A DNA stretch of 64,000 nt, from contig CANCLK010000008.1 in assembly GCA_947378785.1 (NCBI GenBank), positions 1-64,000 of the forward strand, in the 5' to 3' direction. Positions 19,251 to 28,573 of this stretch are shown here, in pieces. The stretch is from Comamonadaceae bacterium (GTDB lineage: Bacteria > Pseudomonadota > Gammaproteobacteria > Burkholderiales > Burkholderiaceae_C). The position numbers were made by a program, and so were the translations under genes. Each line of letters opens with the position of its first letter. Positions within the stretch are counted from its first letter, which is position 1. The notes under the pieces were generated by a model. The model searched no databases. It was not told the origin of the DNA and was given only the letters and a program-made list of their open reading frames with translations.

Positions 19251-19859
19251 ATGGAAATTTTTGTTCTTTCTTTGATGTTCGCCTTCGTCGGCTACACGCT
19301 CAAATCCCGGGCAGAAGGTCGACGCATCGCCTTGCTGGGGTTACACCTCGGCAACTACCAAATCGAAAAACTCATGGAAACCTTGACCGAAGGCTATGCC
19401 CGAGCGCTTGGCGAAAGCGATGCCGCACGGCGCGACTCGATCTGGCAATTGATGAACGGCACCGAAGACAAACTGGCCGCACAGTTCAAACAACTGGCCG
19501 ACAGCATGGCCAAAGTAGATGCTGCCGAGACCGGTGTGAACCTGTGGCCATGGCCCTTGAGCGAAGCCGCGTCATGGGCCCCAAGTGCCCGCTTTGACTT
19601 ACGCGAGGCCTTGAAAATTCACGCGAACGGCCTCGCTCATGCAGCCCATCACAGCGACGCCATATCGCCCCAATCTCGCGCCTTCACCCTCAGCGCCGAG
19701 TTGTTTTTGATGCAGCACACCTGCCACTGGTTTTGCAAATCAAAAGCCATCGCTTCCGCACGCATGTTGGCACGGCACAAGACACCTTACGAGATGGTGC
19801 TGCAGTCGGTGTCTCCTGAAACGCGGCGGGCTTACAGCGTGTTGGTCGGACAGGCCTGA
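19251..19859 (+). CDS. hypothetical protein with N-terminal membrane anchor
   Basis: A 202-aa protein starting MEIFVLSLMFAFVGYTLKSRAEGRR, one short hydrophobic segment that probably anchors it to the inner membrane. The rest is mostly helical and soluble, with WPWPLSEAASWAPSARFDLREALKIHANGLAHAAHH and several His and Cys (LMQHTCHWFCKSKA). I do not recognise a domain. ATG 19251 is chosen because the upstream ORF extension contains low-quality coding sequence. It stands alone, convergent with the ABC exporter genes. Confidence 0.65.
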   Translation: MEIFVLSLMFAFVGYTLKSRAEGRRIALLGLHLGNYQIEKLMETLTEGYARALGESDAARRDSIWQLMNGTEDKLAAQFKQLADSMAKVDAAETGVNLWPWPLSEAASWAPSARFDLREALKIHANGLAHAAHHSDAISPQSRAFTLSAELFLMQHTCHWFCKSKAIASARMLARHKTPYEMVLQSVSPETRRAYSVLVGQA

Positions 19860-19887
19860 AGGCCCCTTCGCTCAACCCGTCGGCGAC

Positions 19888-20586
19888 TCAACTGCTAACA
19901 ACACGACCGTCAACCAACTCAATCACACGGTCGCAGCGCAGTGCCAGTCGCGGGTCATGCGTGACGATCAGACACGCACTGCCATGATCCCGGTTGAAGT
20001 CGCGCAGCAGCGCAAACACCTCGTCGGCACTCACCGTGTCTAGGTTTCCTGTCGGCTCATCGGCCAATATCAGCCGCGGCTTTTGCGACAAGGCGCGGGC
20101 AATCGCCACGCGCTGCTGCATGCCCCCTGAGAGCTCGCCGGGCCGCTTGTATTCAGCGCCACGCAAGCCGACGCGAATGAGGAGTTCACGCGCCAGCGCT
20201 TCAGCTGCGGGCGTGACGGTGCCATGACTGATGATCGATGGCAGCAAAACGTTTTCCAGCGCCGTGAAGGCTGGCAACAGATGGTGAAACTGAAAGACAA
20301 AACCGATAGTGGCACCGCGCAAGGCTGTCAGACCGGTATCGTCAAGCGCCTGCGCAGGCTGCCCGGCAATCTCCAGCTGGCCGGCGGTCGGCGGCTCAAG
20401 CAGGCCAATGATGTTGAGCAAGGTGCTTTTGCCCGACCCTGACGGCCCCTTCAAGGCGACAAACTCGGCTTGCTGCAGCGCCAGTGTGATGCCGTGCAAC
20501 ACCTCGGTCTCGACCTCCGTGCCGATGTTGTAGCGCTTGGTGATCGCCTCTAAGCGAAGAATGGGTGAGTTGCCGGACGGATTCAT
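19888..20586 (-). CDS. ABC exporter ATP-binding protein (LolD/MacB type)
   Basis: A 232-aa ATPase with Walker [38 protein letters not shown], signature [15 protein letters not shown], Walker [13 protein letters not shown] and switch VTHDPRL. The Q-loop region is close to LolD. It follows the permease gene by 11 bp and is the last of three genes (membrane fusion protein, permease, ATPase). The start [13 protein letters not shown] at 20586 is chosen; the ORF track's extra 31 residues overlap the permease antisense-like region and lack conservation. It is likely to power the FtsX-like permease at 20598. Confidence 0.9.
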   Translation of the reverse strand: MNPSGNSPILRLEAITKRYNIGTEVETEVLHGITLALQQAEFVALKGPSGSGKSTLLNIIGLLEPPTAGQLEIAGQPAQALDDTGLTALRGATIGFVFQFHHLLPAFTALENVLLPSIISHGTVTPAAEALARELLIRVGLRGAEYKRPGELSGGMQQRVAIARALSQKPRLILADEPTGNLDTVSADEVFALLRDFNRDHGSACLIVTHDPRLALRCDRVIELVDGRVVSS

Positions 20587-20597
20587 TTGCTTCGCCC

Positions 20598-21815
20598 TCA
20601 GGCTCGAATCGCTTGCACGGGGTCCATGCGCGCGGCGCCACGCGCTGGCACAAAGGCGGCGGCGAGGCCAACCCCACAAGCCACCAGCGAGGCCAGCAAC
20701 ACCAACTGCGGGTCCAACTGCGGCGCAAACATGGGGCTGCCGTCAGGGCTTTTGAAGATATGCGAAAAAACCACCAACAAGGCATACGCCAGTGCGGCGC
20801 CAAGGAGGGAGCCCACAAGGCCAACCAGACCGCCTTGCAACAAAAAAACCGCCATGATTTGGCGTCGACCCGCTCCCATGGCGCGCAAAATGCCGATCTC
20901 GCGCTGCTTTTGCACCACGCTGACCACCAGCACGCTGGTGATGCCCAGCGCAACGATGAGGATGACGAAACTGCGGATCAAGTTGTTGGAAACAGTCTGG
21001 TTAGACAGCGCATTCAGCAGGCCCGAATTGGTCTGCATCCAGCTGTCAACGGTGAGGCCGGTTTGCAAGCGCAGCGTGTCGGCAACGCCGTCTGCGCTAA
21101 ACAAGTCGGTCACCGTCAGATCGATGTTGGAGACCCCGCCGGGCAGATCGAGCAACGTTTGCGCGAGCTTGAGCGGAACAAAAACCCAGCGCCTATTCAG
21201 GTCTCGGTTGCCCATGTCAAAGAGGCCCGTGACCTGCAAGGTTTCACTGCGTCCGCTGGCGCTGGTGACGCGCAGTTTGTCGCCCAAGGTGAGCCCAAGG
21301 TCTTGCGCCAGATCGATGCCGATCAACGCATGGCTGCCGGTCACATCAAACGCGCCGCGCGTCATGTAGTTGTCCATGTTCACGACCCGGCGGTAAGCAT
21401 CGGGATTGACACCGAGCAGCACCACGCTTTTGTTGTAGTTGCCGCGCGCCGCAAATGCAGGACCGCTGGCCACGGGCGAAACCGCCAACACGCCCGGCGT
21501 GATGGCAGCCAATGCCGCCACGCGCTCCCACTGATCGACCGAGCGCAGGCGCTGTTCCCGCGGTTGCACCACGGCCGCAATGGCCTGGCTATCTTCTGAC
21601 CTGAAAACACGGCGTGTGAGCTCTTCCGTGGGTCGGATCACAACATGCGCTTGCGAACCCATGACGCGGTCAATGATGGTGCTCTGCAGCTGGTTGATGA
21701 GCTGCGTCAGAAAAATAATCACCGCCACGCCGCCGGTGACGCCCGCGAGGATGAGCGTGCTTTGCATCCGGCCTTCGCGCAAAAAGCGCAGCGCCAGCAA
21801 GAGCTCAAAAGGCAT
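20598..21815 (-). CDS. ABC exporter permease, FtsX/LolC family
   Basis: About 405 aa from ATG 21815 ([36 protein letters not shown]), the usual N-terminus of this family. It has one membrane segment at the start, a long periplasmic domain (about residues 45-280) and three C-terminal segments ([79 protein letters not shown]). The terminal [16 protein letters not shown] motif is diagnostic of FtsX/MacB permeases. The ORF track opens at 21953; the 46 extra residues are Pro- and Trp-rich and may be untranslated. It works with the ATPase downstream and the fusion protein upstream. Confidence 0.88.
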   Translation of the reverse strand: MPFELLLALRFLREGRMQSTLILAGVTGGVAVIIFLTQLINQLQSTIIDRVMGSQAHVVIRPTEELTRRVFRSEDSQAIAAVVQPREQRLRSVDQWERVAALAAITPGVLAVSPVASGPAFAARGNYNKSVVLLGVNPDAYRRVVNMDNYMTRGAFDVTGSHALIGIDLAQDLGLTLGDKLRVTSASGRSETLQVTGLFDMGNRDLNRRWVFVPLKLAQTLLDLPGGVSNIDLTVTDLFSADGVADTLRLQTGLTVDSWMQTNSGLLNALSNQTVSNNLIRSFVILIVALGITSVLVVSVVQKQREIGILRAMGAGRRQIMAVFLLQGGLVGLVGSLLGAALAYALLVVFSHIFKSPDGSPMFAPQLDPQLVLLASLVACGVGLAAAFVPARGAARMDPVQAIRA

Positions 21816-22006
21816 CCAACGCGCCCATGAGCTGAGCTCTGGCCGGTGTCGCTGTCGACGCCAAAACGGCCAGGCGAATCTCCAGCGCAGCGGCAGTTCT
21901 GCTGCGGCACCAAGCGCAGGCAAGGACGTTGACGATTTGGGCAGGATTGGCATGTTAGCGGGTGGCGTTTTCGCTGCGTCGTTCTGTCTATCAGCGGCTC
22001 AAGACT

Positions 22007-23248
22007 TCATCGCGTGACGAACGATGGCACTTCCATGCCTTTGACTGAATATGCCCCACTCGCCTGTTTCACGCTGTCGCCCGGCAGCGCTTTTTCGGTT
22101 TGCGGAATGGCCAAATCGCCCTCCTTCAGACCGCTGACGATTTCGACTGTGCCGATGCCGCGCAGTCCGAGCTTGACTGGTACGCGCACAGCACGGTGGT
22201 CTTGCAACATCAAGACCCATGGTGAGGCACTGTCTGCCTCGCGCACAGCTGCCGCCGGCAGCACCAATGCACCGGGGCGATTTTCACCCATCAACTCTAC
22301 CGACACCGTCATGTCGGGCTTGAGAAATGCGGGGGGCTGCAGCACTGACAAGCGCACCTCGACCGTGCCTCGTTGGGGGTCTACTGCCGGGCCAATGTAG
22401 CTCAGTTGTGCGGCAAAAGGCTGGGACGGATAAGCATCGGCCGCAGCTTTGGCCGGCATGCCAAGCACCAACATATGCAGATGTTTTTCATCAATGGCGG
22501 CATCGACGCGGATGCTGCCCGCGGCCATCGTCAGCAACACCCGGCCTGGCTGGGCCATGCTGCCAGGCTCGACATTGCGGGCCAGCACCACCCCATCGAC
22601 GGGGCTGTTGATCGCCAAGCGGGCCAGCCGAGCATCGGCCATTTGCACCGCGGACAAGGCTTGCGCCACACGTTCAGCGGCCAAGCTGCTTTCAACCCCA
22701 CGCGGCTGATTAGCGTCAGCCTGGACACGCGCAGACCGCAATGCGCTGGCTGCCGAGTCGCGAGAGCGCCGGGCTTCATCCAGTTTTTGCTGAGAGAAAA
22801 ACCCTTGCGCCACCAGCGCTTCCGAACGCCGAAACTCACTGTCGGCATTTCGCCAGGCAGCATCGGCCTGCACCACCGCTTGCTCCGACACCGGCGCCAC
22901 CACCGTGGCTTGCTGGGTCGCACGACTGCGTGCTTCAGCCAACGCGGCGTTAGCCTGTTGCAAAGCGGCGCGGGCTTCGGCGTCAGACAAGCGCACCAAC
23001 AATTGGCCCGCCTTGACATGATCGCCCTCGCGCACTTGAACCTTCAGCACAGTGGCCGTGACTTCTGCTGCAACTTCAATACGGGCCGGTGCATTCAGTC
23101 GTCCCGTCGCCGCAACGGATTGCAGCAGATTGCTGCGCAGCACAGGCACCGCCTGAACCGGCGTTCCGCGTTGCTGCAAGAGCAACGCGCCCGCAGACAA
23201 CAGCGTGAGCACAACGACGGTCAAAATCCACTTCTGGCGAGGTTTCAT
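22007..23248 (-). CDS. periplasmic adaptor (HlyD/MacA-like) of ABC exporter
   Basis: A 413-aa membrane fusion protein with one N-terminal anchor (KWILTVVVLTLLSAGALLL). A biotinyl-lipoyl half-motif (EVAAEVTATVLKVQVREGDHVKAGQLLVRL) comes next, then a helical hairpin of about 130 residues rich in Ala, Gln and Arg. The second lipoyl half is INSPVDGVVLARNVEPGSMAQPGRVLLTMA, and beta-barrel and C-terminal domains close the protein. It is first in the exporter operon and should join the inner-membrane permease to an outer-membrane channel that is not encoded nearby. The substrate is unknown; MacAB-like systems export macrolides, peptides or lipids. Confidence 0.88.
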   Translation of the reverse strand: MKPRQKWILTVVVLTLLSAGALLLQQRGTPVQAVPVLRSNLLQSVAATGRLNAPARIEVAAEVTATVLKVQVREGDHVKAGQLLVRLSDAEARAALQQANAALAEARSRATQQATVVAPVSEQAVVQADAAWRNADSEFRRSEALVAQGFFSQQKLDEARRSRDSAASALRSARVQADANQPRGVESSLAAERVAQALSAVQMADARLARLAINSPVDGVVLARNVEPGSMAQPGRVLLTMAAGSIRVDAAIDEKHLHMLVLGMPAKAAADAYPSQPFAAQLSYIGPAVDPQRGTVEVRLSVLQPPAFLKPDMTVSVELMGENRPGALVLPAAAVREADSASPWVLMLQDHRAVRVPVKLGLRGIGTVEIVSGLKEGDLAIPQTEKALPGDSVKQASGAYSVKGMEVPSFVTR

Positions 23249-23324
23249 AGGGGGAGAGCTTAGCAGCGCTGGTCTAGATTCAATTGACCCGCATCATGAG
23301 TCATGGATTAAGCCATCGTCTTTT

Positions 23325-23891
23325 TTACCCTGCATCCTGTTTCGCTAAGCGCTCACTCTTCCAGTAAACGTCGTCACCGCCGTTCATGCGGTTCAGCACA
23401 CGGGACAGCACGAAAAGCAAGTCGCTGAGTCGGTTGAGGTATTGCCGCGGCGAGTCGTTGAGGGCCTCGGCCCGGTCCAGCGCCACCACAGCGCGTTCGG
23501 CTCGGCGTGCCACCGTGCGGCAGACATGCGCCAACGCTGCGGCTCGGGTGCCAGCGGGCAAGATGAACTCTTGGAGGCGAGGCAAGTCGGCATTGTATTT
23601 TTCGAGTGCCGTATCAAGCAAGACCACCGCGTCAGGTTTGAGCAACTCAAAGCCGGGGATCGACAGTTCGCCGCCTAGGTTGAACAGTTGGTGTTGCACT
23701 TCAACGAGGAGCACACGCACGTCGGCGGCCATGTCTTCACACAACAGCACACCAATATTGGAATTGAGTTCGTCCACATCGCCCATGGCGTGCACACGCA
23801 AGCTGTCTTTGGAAACGCGGGTGTTGTCGCCTAGGCCGGTGGTGCCGTTGTCACCAGTACGCGTGGCGATTTGGGTGAGTCGATTGGCCAT
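23325..23891 (-). CDS. cob(I)alamin adenosyltransferase, PduO type
   Basis: A 188-aa enzyme that transfers adenosine from ATP to cob(I)alamin. It has the N-terminal TRTGDNGTTGLGDNTRVSKDSLRVHAMGDVDELNS motif, FILPAGTRAAALAHVCRTVARRAERAVVAL and YLNRLSDLLFVLSRVLNR, all typical of PduO-type (CobO-unrelated) adenosyltransferases. The start MANRLTQIATRTGD at 23891 was chosen; the longer ORF includes sequence divergent to the dehydrogenase promoter. It is useful for B12 coenzyme supply, and the window also holds B12-dependent methionine synthase. It is divergent from the dehydrogenase at 24013. Confidence 0.93.
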   Translation of the reverse strand: MANRLTQIATRTGDNGTTGLGDNTRVSKDSLRVHAMGDVDELNSNIGVLLCEDMAADVRVLLVEVQHQLFNLGGELSIPGFELLKPDAVVLLDTALEKYNADLPRLQEFILPAGTRAAALAHVCRTVARRAERAVVALDRAEALNDSPRQYLNRLSDLLFVLSRVLNRMNGGDDVYWKSERLAKQDAG

Positions 23892-24012
23892 GGGGTTCCC
23901 GTCAAAAAGTTGCAAGTCTCGGCCAAGCCGCTGCCGGTGTGTGCCGAGTCCATGATTATTCACGACTTCAACCTCGCCAGCGTAAACTACAAAATCACGC
24001 AGGAGACACCTC

Positions 24013-25434
24013 ATGAACGCACCGCTACCCGTCCAGTTGCTCCCCAAAATTCAACAACGCGAAACCCCGCCCGCACTGATTGACTCACTCATGGCACGCT
24101 TTGCTGAGCGCTGCTCAACCGCGTTGGTCGTCCGTGAGCAGCACGGCCGCGACGAGTCGTCTTTTACGTCGCCCCCTCCCGCTGCCGTGGTTTTTGCAGA
24201 GAGCACCGACGACGTTGCCGAGATCGTCAGGCTCGCCAGTCAGCACAACGTGCCGGTCATTCCTTTTGGCGTCGGCACGTCGCTGGAAGGTCATTTGCTG
24301 GCGGTCCAAGGCGGCATCAGCATCGACATGAGCCGCATGAACCGCGTGCTGTCGATCAATGCCGAAGACCTGACGGTGACGGTACAGCCGGGCGTGACGC
24401 GCAAACAGCTCAATGAAGAGGTTAAAAGCACCGGCTTGTTTTTCCCAATCGACCCGGGCGCAGACGCAACGATTGGCGGCATGAGCGCCACCCGCGCCAG
24501 CGGCACCAATGCCGTTCGCTACGGCACGATGCGTGAGAACGTGCTGGCACTGGAAGTGGTGACCGCCAGCGGCGATGTCATTCGAACTGGCACGCGGGCC
24601 AAGAAGTCATCTGCCGGATACGACTTGACGCGACTGATGGTGGGTAGCGAAGGCACGCTAGGCGTCATCACGGAGATCACCGTCAAGCTTTACCCTTTGC
24701 CAGAGGCCATTTCTGCCGCGATCTGCTCGTTTCCAAGTATTGAAGCCGCGGTTCGGACGACGATTGAAATCATTCAGATGGGCGTGCCGATTGCACGCGT
24801 CGAGCTGATCGACGCCAACTCTGTGCGCATGGTCAATGCCCACTCAAAGCTATCGCTGCGCGAAGAACCGATGCTGCTGATGGAGTTTCACGGCTCCCCC
24901 ACGGGCGTGAAAGAACAAGCCGAGCTGGTACAAGAGTTGGCCAACGGCCACGGAGGCAACGCTTTTGAATGGGCCAGCACGCCCGAAGAGCGCACCCGAT
25001 TGTGGGCAGCTCGGCACAACGCCTACTTTGCAGCCATGCAGTCGCGCCCCGGGTGTCGCGTGATTTCAACCGACACCTGTGTGCCGATTTCACGTCTGGC
25101 TGACTGCCTTCTCGACTCGATCACCGAAGCCGATGCCAGCGGCATTCCGTATTTTCTAGTTGGTCATGTCGGCGATGGCAACTTTCACTTCGGCTACCTC
25201 ATTGATCCCACGCAACCCAAAGAGCGCGAGATAGCCGAGGCCTTGAACCATCAACTGGTGAGCCGCGCACTTCGGCTTGAGGGAACATGCACGGGTGAAC
25301 ACGGCGTGGGTCTGCACAAAATGGATTTTTTGGTGACAGAAACCGGCAACGGGGCCGTGGCCATGATGCGCACCATCAAGCGTGCTATCGACCCGAAAAA
25401 TATCATGAATCCCGGGAAGATTTTTTCACTTTAA
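24013..25434 (+). CDS. FAD-linked D-lactate/2-hydroxyacid dehydrogenase
   Basis: A 473-aa flavoprotein of the GlcD/DLD family. The FAD-binding PCMH domain is at about residues 50-230 (VIPFGVGTSLEGHLLAVQGGISIDMSRMN, FPIDPGADATIGGMSATRASGTNAVRYGTM, LMVGSEGTLGVITEITVKLYPLP). The C-terminal domain ends in ALRLEGTCTGEHGVGLHKMDFL and a metal-site GHVGDGNFHF. It oxidises D-lactate or a related 2-hydroxyacid; electrons probably go to cytochrome c or the quinone pool. AGGAGA precedes the ATG by seven bases. It ends one base before the convergent membrane-protein gene. Confidence 0.9.
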   Translation: MNAPLPVQLLPKIQQRETPPALIDSLMARFAERCSTALVVREQHGRDESSFTSPPPAAVVFAESTDDVAEIVRLASQHNVPVIPFGVGTSLEGHLLAVQGGISIDMSRMNRVLSINAEDLTVTVQPGVTRKQLNEEVKSTGLFFPIDPGADATIGGMSATRASGTNAVRYGTMRENVLALEVVTASGDVIRTGTRAKKSSAGYDLTRLMVGSEGTLGVITEITVKLYPLPEAISAAICSFPSIEAAVRTTIEIIQMGVPIARVELIDANSVRMVNAHSKLSLREEPMLLMEFHGSPTGVKEQAELVQELANGHGGNAFEWASTPEERTRLWAARHNAYFAAMQSRPGCRVISTDTCVPISRLADCLLDSITEADASGIPYFLVGHVGDGNFHFGYLIDPTQPKEREIAEALNHQLVSRALRLEGTCTGEHGVGLHKMDFLVTETGNGAVAMMRTIKRAIDPKNIMNPGKIFSL

Positions 25435-25435
25435 A

Positions 25436-25990
25436 TCAGGACCACAAGCGCCGCGGCATTGAGGGCGCATGACGGGCGCTCATGGCATTCATGAGCAAGC
25501 AAAAGATCGCCAAAAATCGCAGCGCAATCAATCCCGCAACCCATTGTGTTGGCGCCTGGCTGAGGTGAACATAGGCGTTGAAATAATCCAGCATCAGGGC
25601 CAGCACCCCAACCCCCAAAAAGACCAGTGACACCCGTTCGAAATACCAGTCTTTCAAGTAGCTGTACATGTACACAGCGCTGATCAAGATGATGAAGCCT
25701 GCGCGATACTGAAAGTAGCTCGCCAACGTCTCGGCGCCAATCCCGGGTTCATAGTTACCCGCAGCCAGCATTGGGAAAAACAGCAGCTTGCCGGTGTAAG
25801 CCATCGCTACCAAGAGCAAGAACATCATGCGGTATTTAAACCAATGGTCAACGCCCGAGTCGGCAAGCAGCTTCCGCTCTGAAGGCGCAGGTGCAGATTC
25901 GTCTGGCAACGTTTGGCCGGGTACGGGTCCCAGTAGCGCGATCAACTCCTCTTCCGTGATTCGGATGTGTGCAAGATGTGTCTGACTCAT
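25436..25990 (-). CDS. putative inner-membrane protein, function unknown
   Basis: A 184-aa protein with a soluble N-terminal part of about 55 residues (MSQTHLAHIRITEEELIALLGPVPGQ) and four hydrophobic segments: MMFLLLVAMAYTGKLLFFPMLAA, FIILISAVYMYSYLKDWY, VSLVFLGVGVLALMLDYFNAYV and WVAGLIALRFLAIFCLLMNAM. The start at ATG 25990 is chosen; the ORF track opens at a TTG 13 codons earlier. It is convergent with the dehydrogenase gene, with no gap, and lies 123 bp downstream of parB on the same strand. I do not recognise the family. Confidence 0.75.
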   Translation of the reverse strand: MSQTHLAHIRITEEELIALLGPVPGQTLPDESAPAPSERKLLADSGVDHWFKYRMMFLLLVAMAYTGKLLFFPMLAAGNYEPGIGAETLASYFQYRAGFIILISAVYMYSYLKDWYFERVSLVFLGVGVLALMLDYFNAYVHLSQAPTQWVAGLIALRFLAIFCLLMNAMSARHAPSMPRRLWS

Positions 25991-26113
25991 GTGAAGCTTT
26001 GTAACCCTTGATTTTGAGATCAGTTGCAAGTGTTTACGCGTCTTGCAAATTGTAGGGAAAAGCGTTGTCAGACAGTGCCGCGAAACCCTGTCAGTGGCGC
26101 AAGGTTGGCGCCC

Positions 26114-27049
26114 TTACTTGCCGCCACGCAAGCGTTCAATCAGACCATTGAGCTCGTCCAACGATGCAAACTGAATCGCAACCTCGCCCATGTCTTCGCG
26201 ACGCCCATTGCGTTTAACTTGTTTTTTCACGCGCACTTCGACTTCCGCCATGAGCAAATCGGCCAACTCTTCCTCGACCCGGCGGGTATCCCGTGACTTT
26301 TCCTTCGAGACTTTTTGCGGCTTCAGGGAAAACTCTGCACTGAGTTTTTTGACCAAACTTTCCGCTTCCCGAACTGACATTTTTTTGGCTGCAATCTGGT
26401 TCGCTGCCGTGATCTGCGTGGCGCGGTCTAACGCTAAAAGGGCCCGCGCATGCCCCATGTCGATGTCGCCAGCCATGAGCATGACCTGCACAGGATCGGC
26501 CAAATTCAGCAGGCGAAGCAAGTTACTGGCGGCACTGCGTGAACGCCCTACGGCTTGGGCGGCAAGTTCGTGAGTGAGCCCAAACTCTTTCACCAGACGT
26601 TGCAAGCCCTGAGCCTCTTCCAGCGGATTCAAGTCTTCGCGCTGAATATTTTCGATCAGCGCCATGGCGGCGGCCGACTCATCAGGCACATCGCGCACCA
26701 GCACCGGTACGCTGTCGAGGCCGGCCAACTTGGCGGCCCTGAAGCGTCGCTCGCCGGCGATGATTTCATATTTTCCGTCGTTGGCGCCGCTGGTCAAGCG
26801 CCGCACCAAGATCGGCTGCATGATGCCCTGCGCCTTGATCGACTCGGCCAACTCGTAGAGCGCGCCCTCGTCCATGCGGGTGCGTGGTTGGTACTGGCCC
26901 GCCACCATGTCGCTCAGCCGCAGCGAAGCCGGCAAGCCGGGACTGTTGGCCTCACTGCCGTTGTCGAATACATTCGCCGACTCGCCAACGGTCGGTCCGA
27001 GCAAGGCTTGCAATCCACGGCCAAGGCCTTTGGGTTTTTTAGTGACCAT
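26114..27049 (-). CDS. parB: chromosome partitioning protein ParB
   Basis: A 311-aa ParB. The N-terminal basic motif (KKPKGLGRGLQALLGP), the CTPase/nuclease-like fold with GQYQPRTRMDE and EIIAGERRFRAAKLAGL (the GERRFRA CTP-binding patch), the helix-turn-helix LTHELAAQAVGRSRSAASNLLRLL and a C-terminal dimerisation domain are all present. It loads on parS sites, two of which lie at 29311 and 30494, slides as a CTP clamp and works with ParA to segregate the origins. Its start lies 11 bp inside the upstream hydrolase gene. Confidence 0.96.
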   Translation of the reverse strand: MVTKKPKGLGRGLQALLGPTVGESANVFDNGSEANSPGLPASLRLSDMVAGQYQPRTRMDEGALYELAESIKAQGIMQPILVRRLTSGANDGKYEIIAGERRFRAAKLAGLDSVPVLVRDVPDESAAAMALIENIQREDLNPLEEAQGLQRLVKEFGLTHELAAQAVGRSRSAASNLLRLLNLADPVQVMLMAGDIDMGHARALLALDRATQITAANQIAAKKMSVREAESLVKKLSAEFSLKPQKVSKEKSRDTRRVEEELADLLMAEVEVRVKKQVKRNGRREDMGEVAIQFASLDELNGLIERLRGGK

Positions 27050-27668
27050 TTTTTATCTTTCGGGTTTCTAGAATGGGATGTGTCCAAAGGCTGTTCAGGC
27101 TCGGGGTGTCAGCCGTCATCTGTTTCAGCACTTGTAATTTCTCTAATTGCGCGTGACCTTCTGCCCAGTCGTGCAGCTCACTGTCAGCGTTCAGATGCCC
27201 TTGGTTGCCCGCGTTCACCCAAAGGCAGCCCCACGCATCGACAAACTGCTGGGCGCGCTCTGCGCTGCAATACGGGTCGTTCTGGCTGCCGATCAACACA
27301 CTGGTAAATGGCAAGTGCTGCAATGCCACCGGCGACCAGCTTGGCAGAACGGGCTGCAGAGCTTCACGCGCAGGATCGCTCGGCGCCACCAGCAACGCGG
27401 CTTTAACGAGATGCGTGTTTTTCGAATGCGAGGCCCAGGCCGCTACCAATTGGCAACCCAGGCTGTGCGCCACGAGGACCACAGGGACATCCGTATCGCC
27501 CGATAGCAGCACGTCTTCGAGCCGCGCAATCCAATCGCCGCGCAACGGGCGCATCCAGTCGTGTTGCTCCACCCGCCGGTAACCGTGCGCGACTTCCCAC
27601 CGACTTTGCCAATGCAAGGGGCCACTGTTTTGCCAACCGGGAAGTATGAGTACAGATGTAGGCGTCAT
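27039..27668 (-). CDS. RBBP9/YdeN-type alpha/beta hydrolase between parA and parB
   Basis: A 209-aa serine hydrolase. The N-terminus SVLILPGWQNSGPLHWQSRWE matches the RBBP9/YdeN family; the nucleophile is in VLVAHSLGCQLVAAW (Ser near residue 69), the acid in VLIGSQNDPYCS and the His in AGNQGHLNADSELHDW. The substrate is unknown. It sits between parA (74 bp upstream) and parB, and its last 11 bases overlap the parB start, so the two are translated from one mRNA with coupling. It is a non-partition enzyme in a partition operon. Confidence 0.87.
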   Translation of the reverse strand: MTPTSVLILPGWQNSGPLHWQSRWEVAHGYRRVEQHDWMRPLRGDWIARLEDVLLSGDTDVPVVLVAHSLGCQLVAAWASHSKNTHLVKAALLVAPSDPAREALQPVLPSWSPVALQHLPFTSVLIGSQNDPYCSAERAQQFVDAWGCLWVNAGNQGHLNADSELHDWAEGHAQLEKLQVLKQMTADTPSLNSLWTHPILETRKIKNGH

Positions 27669-27742
27669 GTCGGCCGAGAAGAAGGCGATGAAGAGTTCAA
27701 TTTATGCATCGGAGCGCTATCAATTAACTAGCAATCGACTCT

Positions 27743-28528
27743 TCACATCGACTTGATGCGCTCGACCATTTCCGCCGCAAAAGCCACAAAGGCTTGCGCG
27801 CCCTTCGACGCTGGATCGAACACTACCCCCGGCACGCCGTAACTGGGCGCTTCGGCCAAGCGCACATTGCGCGGAATGACTGTGTTGAAGACCTTGTCTC
27901 CAAAGTGCTGCTTGAGTTGTTCACTGACCTGCAGCTGCAGCGTGATGCGCGGGTCAAACATGACACGCAACAAGCCAATGATGGCCAGTTCTTTGTTGAG
28001 GTTGGCGTGCACCTGCTTGATGGTGTTGACCAGATCGGTCAGGCCTTCCAACGCGAAATACTCACACTGCATGGGCACGATCACGCCGTGCGCACAGCAC
28101 AAGCCATTGAGCGTGAGCATGGACAGTGACGGCGGGCAATCGATCAGCACGAAGTCATATTGGCTGGCGACCTCTGCAATCGCCTGACGCAGACGCTTTT
28201 CACGGCGCTCAACGTCGACCAACTCGACTTCTGCCCCAGCGAGTTCTCGATTAGCGCCCAGCACGTCGTAACTGCAACCCGCATCAACCAGCTTTTGACT
28301 GGAGACTCGCGCCTCCTCAATCGTCGCCGATTCGAGCAGGACGTCGTACACCGTGAGTTCAAGTTGCCGCTTGTCGACGCCGGAACCCATGGTGGCATTG
28401 CCTTGCGGATCGAGGTCGATCATCAGCACCCGCTGTCCGGCCTGCGCCAGTCCGGCGGCCAGATTGACCGTGGTCGTGGTCTTGCCCACACCGCCCTTTT
28501 GGTTGGCTACACAAAATATTTTGGCCAT
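27743..28528 (-). CDS. parA: chromosome partitioning ATPase ParA
   Basis: A 261-aa ParA of the Soj subgroup without an N-terminal HTH. The deviant Walker A KGGVGKTTTTVNLAAGLA (residues 11-28), Walker B region DFVLIDCPPSLSMLTLNGLC, and the QCEYFALEGLTDL motif are conserved. It binds DNA non-specifically as an ATP dimer and moves ParB-parS complexes. It reads in the same direction as mnmG, rsmG and parB. Confidence 0.96.
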   Translation of the reverse strand: MAKIFCVANQKGGVGKTTTTVNLAAGLAQAGQRVLMIDLDPQGNATMGSGVDKRQLELTVYDVLLESATIEEARVSSQKLVDAGCSYDVLGANRELAGAEVELVDVERREKRLRQAIAEVASQYDFVLIDCPPSLSMLTLNGLCCAHGVIVPMQCEYFALEGLTDLVNTIKQVHANLNKELAIIGLLRVMFDPRITLQLQVSEQLKQHFGDKVFNTVIPRNVRLAEAPSYGVPGVVFDPASKGAQAFVAFAAEMVERIKSM

Positions 28529-28573
28529 AGAAGTGATTACGCTTGAAAAAAGGAGAGAGCTGACTGTCCGAGC

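Noticed and set aside
20565-21599. 344-aa plus-strand ORF
   Set aside because: It is antisense to the FtsX-like permease, which has clear family motifs; the plus-strand protein has no recognisable domain and is a GC-rich shadow.
22373-23263. 296-aa plus-strand ORF
   Set aside because: Antisense to the HlyD/MacA-like adaptor; its composition (many Gly, Arg, His, Gln) is that of a shadow frame.
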